Shown here one piece after another: positions 4,936 to 6,102 of a DNA stretch of 6,102 bases. The notes beneath the pieces were generated by a model. That model saw only the letters and a program-made list of their open reading frames with translations. It did no database searches and was not told where the DNA came from. Both the position numbers and the translations under genes were made by a program. This DNA comes from an uncultured Clostridia bacterium (GTDB taxonomy: Bacteria > Bacillota > Clostridia > Christensenellales > UBA1242): assembly GCA_947303145.1 (NCBI GenBank), contig CAMYXB010000059.1, forward strand, positions 1 through 6,102, written 5' to 3'. Position 1 is the first letter of the stretch. Each line of letters starts with the position of its first letter.

Positions 4936-5847
4936 TCAATAACTAATACATCTAAAATTTTCGTCATACACCCCTACTACTTTTCCCGGAGTGGGTGATG
5001 CGGTGAGCAGGACATATCTTTTGAAAACTTTATTGTGAATAAGTCTTTCGAATTCTTCTTTTTTCTCCAAATCTTCTAGACTGCTCGCATGAATAGAAGC
5101 AAGGAGTCTAATGCCCGATGTGGAAGCCTTAAATAACGCCTCACAATCTTTCTCTGTGCCTACCTCATCTGTGACTATGATGTCAGGACGTAGATTTTTT
5201 ACACCTACCTCAAACCCATATCCCCTTGGAACTCCGCTGAGTATATCACAGAAATTGCCTACATCGAGGGTGGGGACTCCATTGAAGCAATTGGCTATTT
5301 CGAATTTTTCATCAATCAAAAGAACATTATAGCAATAATTTTTGCTGGACAACTGATAGATAATATCCCTTATAAATGTGGTCTTGCCACAGCCGGGAGG
5401 AGATACAATGAGAGTGCTTAGGAATTCATCTTGCATAAGATAGCCCATTATACCACTACTACACCCCCTGACTTCCCTCGGAACTCTAATGACTAGACTA
5501 TTTATATTTTTTAGATTTTTTACCACATTTTTGTCTATAACGCCTTCTCCAGCTATACCTATCCTTATGCCACCTTTTGTGGTGATGTATCCATTTTTAA
5601 TCTGGTCAGTAAAGGCATATACGGAGTTCTCGCAAGCTCGCTTTGTGATGCTCTCTATCATCTCGCCACTGGCTATAAGGGCTCTATCAGCCTTAGATGA
5701 CAGGCCATCTTGAGACAAATAATATGACTTGCCGTCTATTGTGACTACTATGCGTCTATTTATCCTTATCCTTATCTCGTTTATCTTATCTATGGGAGTA
5801 TTGTTTATTGCACCAAATAATGTGCTTGGTAAAATTTTTTCTAACAT
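4936..5847 (-). CDS. spoIIIAA: Stage III sporulation protein AA (secretion-type ATPase)
   Basis: 303-residue cytoplasmic P-loop ATPase (307 in B. subtilis), related to type II/IV secretion ATPases and the only predicted energy source encoded in the operon. The N-terminal domain (about 1-140) has INEIRIRINR (22-31), ITKRACENSVYAF (67-79) and ITTKGGIRIGIAGEGV (88-103), all family-typical. The ATPase domain follows: Walker A SPPGCGKTT (149-157, K155), LIDEKFEIA (177-185), the GVPRGYGF element (205-212), Walker B PDIIVTDEVG (221-230, D227 E228) and the LLASIHASS motif (248-256). The first Walker A position is Ser instead of Gly. The ATG at 5847 is preferred because GAGAG (5860-5856) stands 8 nt upstream; a GTG at 5853 would be only 2 nt from it. 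It is the first gene of the spoIIIA operon; its mother-cell expression is expected to depend on sigma-E. Confidence 0.96.
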   Translation of the reverse strand: MLEKILPSTLFGAINNTPIDKINEIRIRINRRIVVTIDGKSYYLSQDGLSSKADRALIASGEMIESITKRACENSVYAFTDQIKNGYITTKGGIRIGIAGEGVIDKNVVKNLKNINSLVIRVPREVRGCSSGIMGYLMQDEFLSTLIVSPPGCGKTTFIRDIIYQLSSKNYCYNVLLIDEKFEIANCFNGVPTLDVGNFCDILSGVPRGYGFEVGVKNLRPDIIVTDEVGTEKDCEALFKASTSGIRLLASIHASSLEDLEKKEEFERLIHNKVFKRYVLLTASPTPGKVVGVYDENFRCISY

Positions 5848-5860
5848 ATTCACATCTCTC

Positions 5861-5868
5861 TTTGTATG
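5861..5868 (-). promoter_or_regulatory. Candidate sigma-E -10 element of the spoIIIA operon
   Basis: CATACAAA on the minus strand matches 7 of 8 positions of the sigma-E -10 consensus CATACAAT (last base differs). No convincing -35 stands at the usual 13-15 bp spacing; the nearest AT-rich candidates are ATATATT at about 18 bp and TCTAAAT at about 11 bp. A start at the usual distance would fall near 5854, leaving a leader of only about 7 nt and excluding the GAGAG ribosome binding site. The operon in B. subtilis is sigma-E dependent, and only about 70 bp are available between the efp terminator and the start codon, so a promoter is expected in this stretch. Confidence 0.3.
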
Positions 5869-5914
5869 GTTATTCCGTTATTTAGAAATATATATCAATA
5901 AGACAAAATGACAT

Positions 5915-5943
5915 AAAAAAAGACAATGCCATGTCGCATTGCC
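5915..5943 (-). terminator. Intrinsic terminator after efp
   Basis: Minus-strand transcript: arm GGCAATGC (5943-5936), 6-nt loop, arm GCATTGTC (5929-5922), then seven T (5921-5915). The stem is 8 bp with one G-U pair. It lies 20 nt past the efp stop codon and separates efp from the sporulation operon. No T-run follows it on the plus strand, so it acts in the minus direction. Confidence 0.88.
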
Positions 5944-5962
5944 CTAAAAAATCTATTATAGA

Positions 5963-6102
5963 TTACACTCTTTCCATGTATTCGCCAGTTCTTGTGTCTA
6001 TCCTTATCCTCTCACCATTGTTGACGAAAAGTGGGACTTGAATGACTAGTCCAGTCTCAAGTGTAGCAGGTTTTGTTCCAGCCTTTGATGTATCTCCCTG
6101 TA
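5963..6102 (-). CDS. efp: Elongation factor P, C-terminal part (cut by window edge)
   Basis: The last 45 codons of EF-P; the gene runs off the right edge. The fragment [20 protein letters not shown] and what follows match the family signature K-x-A-x(4)-G-x(2)-[LIV]-x-V-P-x(2)-[LIV]-x(2)-G, here K..A....G..I.VP..V..G, and end with [12 protein letters not shown]. This is the third (OB-fold) domain of EF-P. EF-P binds between the P and E sites of stalled ribosomes and promotes peptide-bond formation at polyproline stretches. The modification-site loop is in domain I, outside the window. The TAA stop is followed by an intrinsic terminator, so efp is not cotranscribed with spoIIIAA by default. 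An efp gene just upstream of spoIIIA is common in Firmicutes. Confidence 0.95.
   Translation of the reverse strand, partial: QGDTSKAGTKPATLETGLVIQVPLFVNNGERIRIDTRTGEYMERV

Noticed and set aside
5950..5964. AATCTAT/ATAGATT inverted repeat on the efp stop codon followed by T residues
   Set aside because: Almost all A-U pairs with a 1-nt centre; the much stronger terminator at 5915-5943 explains transcript ending.
1..6102. Search for an undescribed system, mobile element, CRISPR, tRNA or riboswitch
   Set aside because: Every stretch is accounted for by conserved sporulation or housekeeping genes with short intergenic gaps (none above about 115 nt); no repeats, transposase fragments, tRNA-like folds or foreign composition were seen.

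Overview
The window is a chromosomal block from a low-GC, endospore-forming Firmicute, most likely a clostridial lineage. It carries a complete spoIIIA operon. The genes have strong Shine-Dalgarno sites, AT-rich codons and heavy AGA/AGG use, and the order is efp | spoIIIAA-AH | asp23-like | nusB | xseA. All real genes are on the minus strand, so transcription runs from high to low coordinates. I see no plus-strand gene, no RNA gene, no mobile element and no CRISPR array.

Layout in transcription order: (1) the C-terminal end of elongation factor P (5963-6102, cut by the window edge), closed by a good intrinsic terminator (5915-5943); (2) a short intergenic stretch with a weak sigma-E-like -10 candidate; (3) eight tightly packed genes, spoIIIAA to spoIIIAH (5847 down to 1051), most of them touching or overlapping and several with the stop codon built into the next gene's ribosome binding site; (4) a very good sigma-A extended -10 promoter just after spoIIIAH; (5) an Asp23/YqhY-family gene, a small hairpin, nusB, and the first 43 codons of xseA.

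Function: SpoIIIAA (ATPase), AB (GspF-like), AC, AD and AE (membrane platform), AF, AG and AH (ring-forming or membrane-anchored domains) are made in the mother cell. With forespore SpoIIQ they form the feeding channel (the SpoIIIA-SpoIIQ complex) needed for engulfed-forespore development. The downstream genes are housekeeping: an Asp23 envelope/acetyl-CoA-carboxylase-linked protein, a transcription antitermination factor and an exonuclease VII subunit. They appear to have their own vegetative promoter but lie directly in the path of sporulation read-through.

This is a known system and I do not see an undescribed one. The points worth a second look are architectural: the 61-nt spoIIIAD/AE overlap, the stop-in-SD junctions, the short AF/AG/AH proteins compared with Bacillus subtilis, the absence of accBC and folD from the neighbourhood, and the promoter and hairpin arrangement around asp23-nusB.
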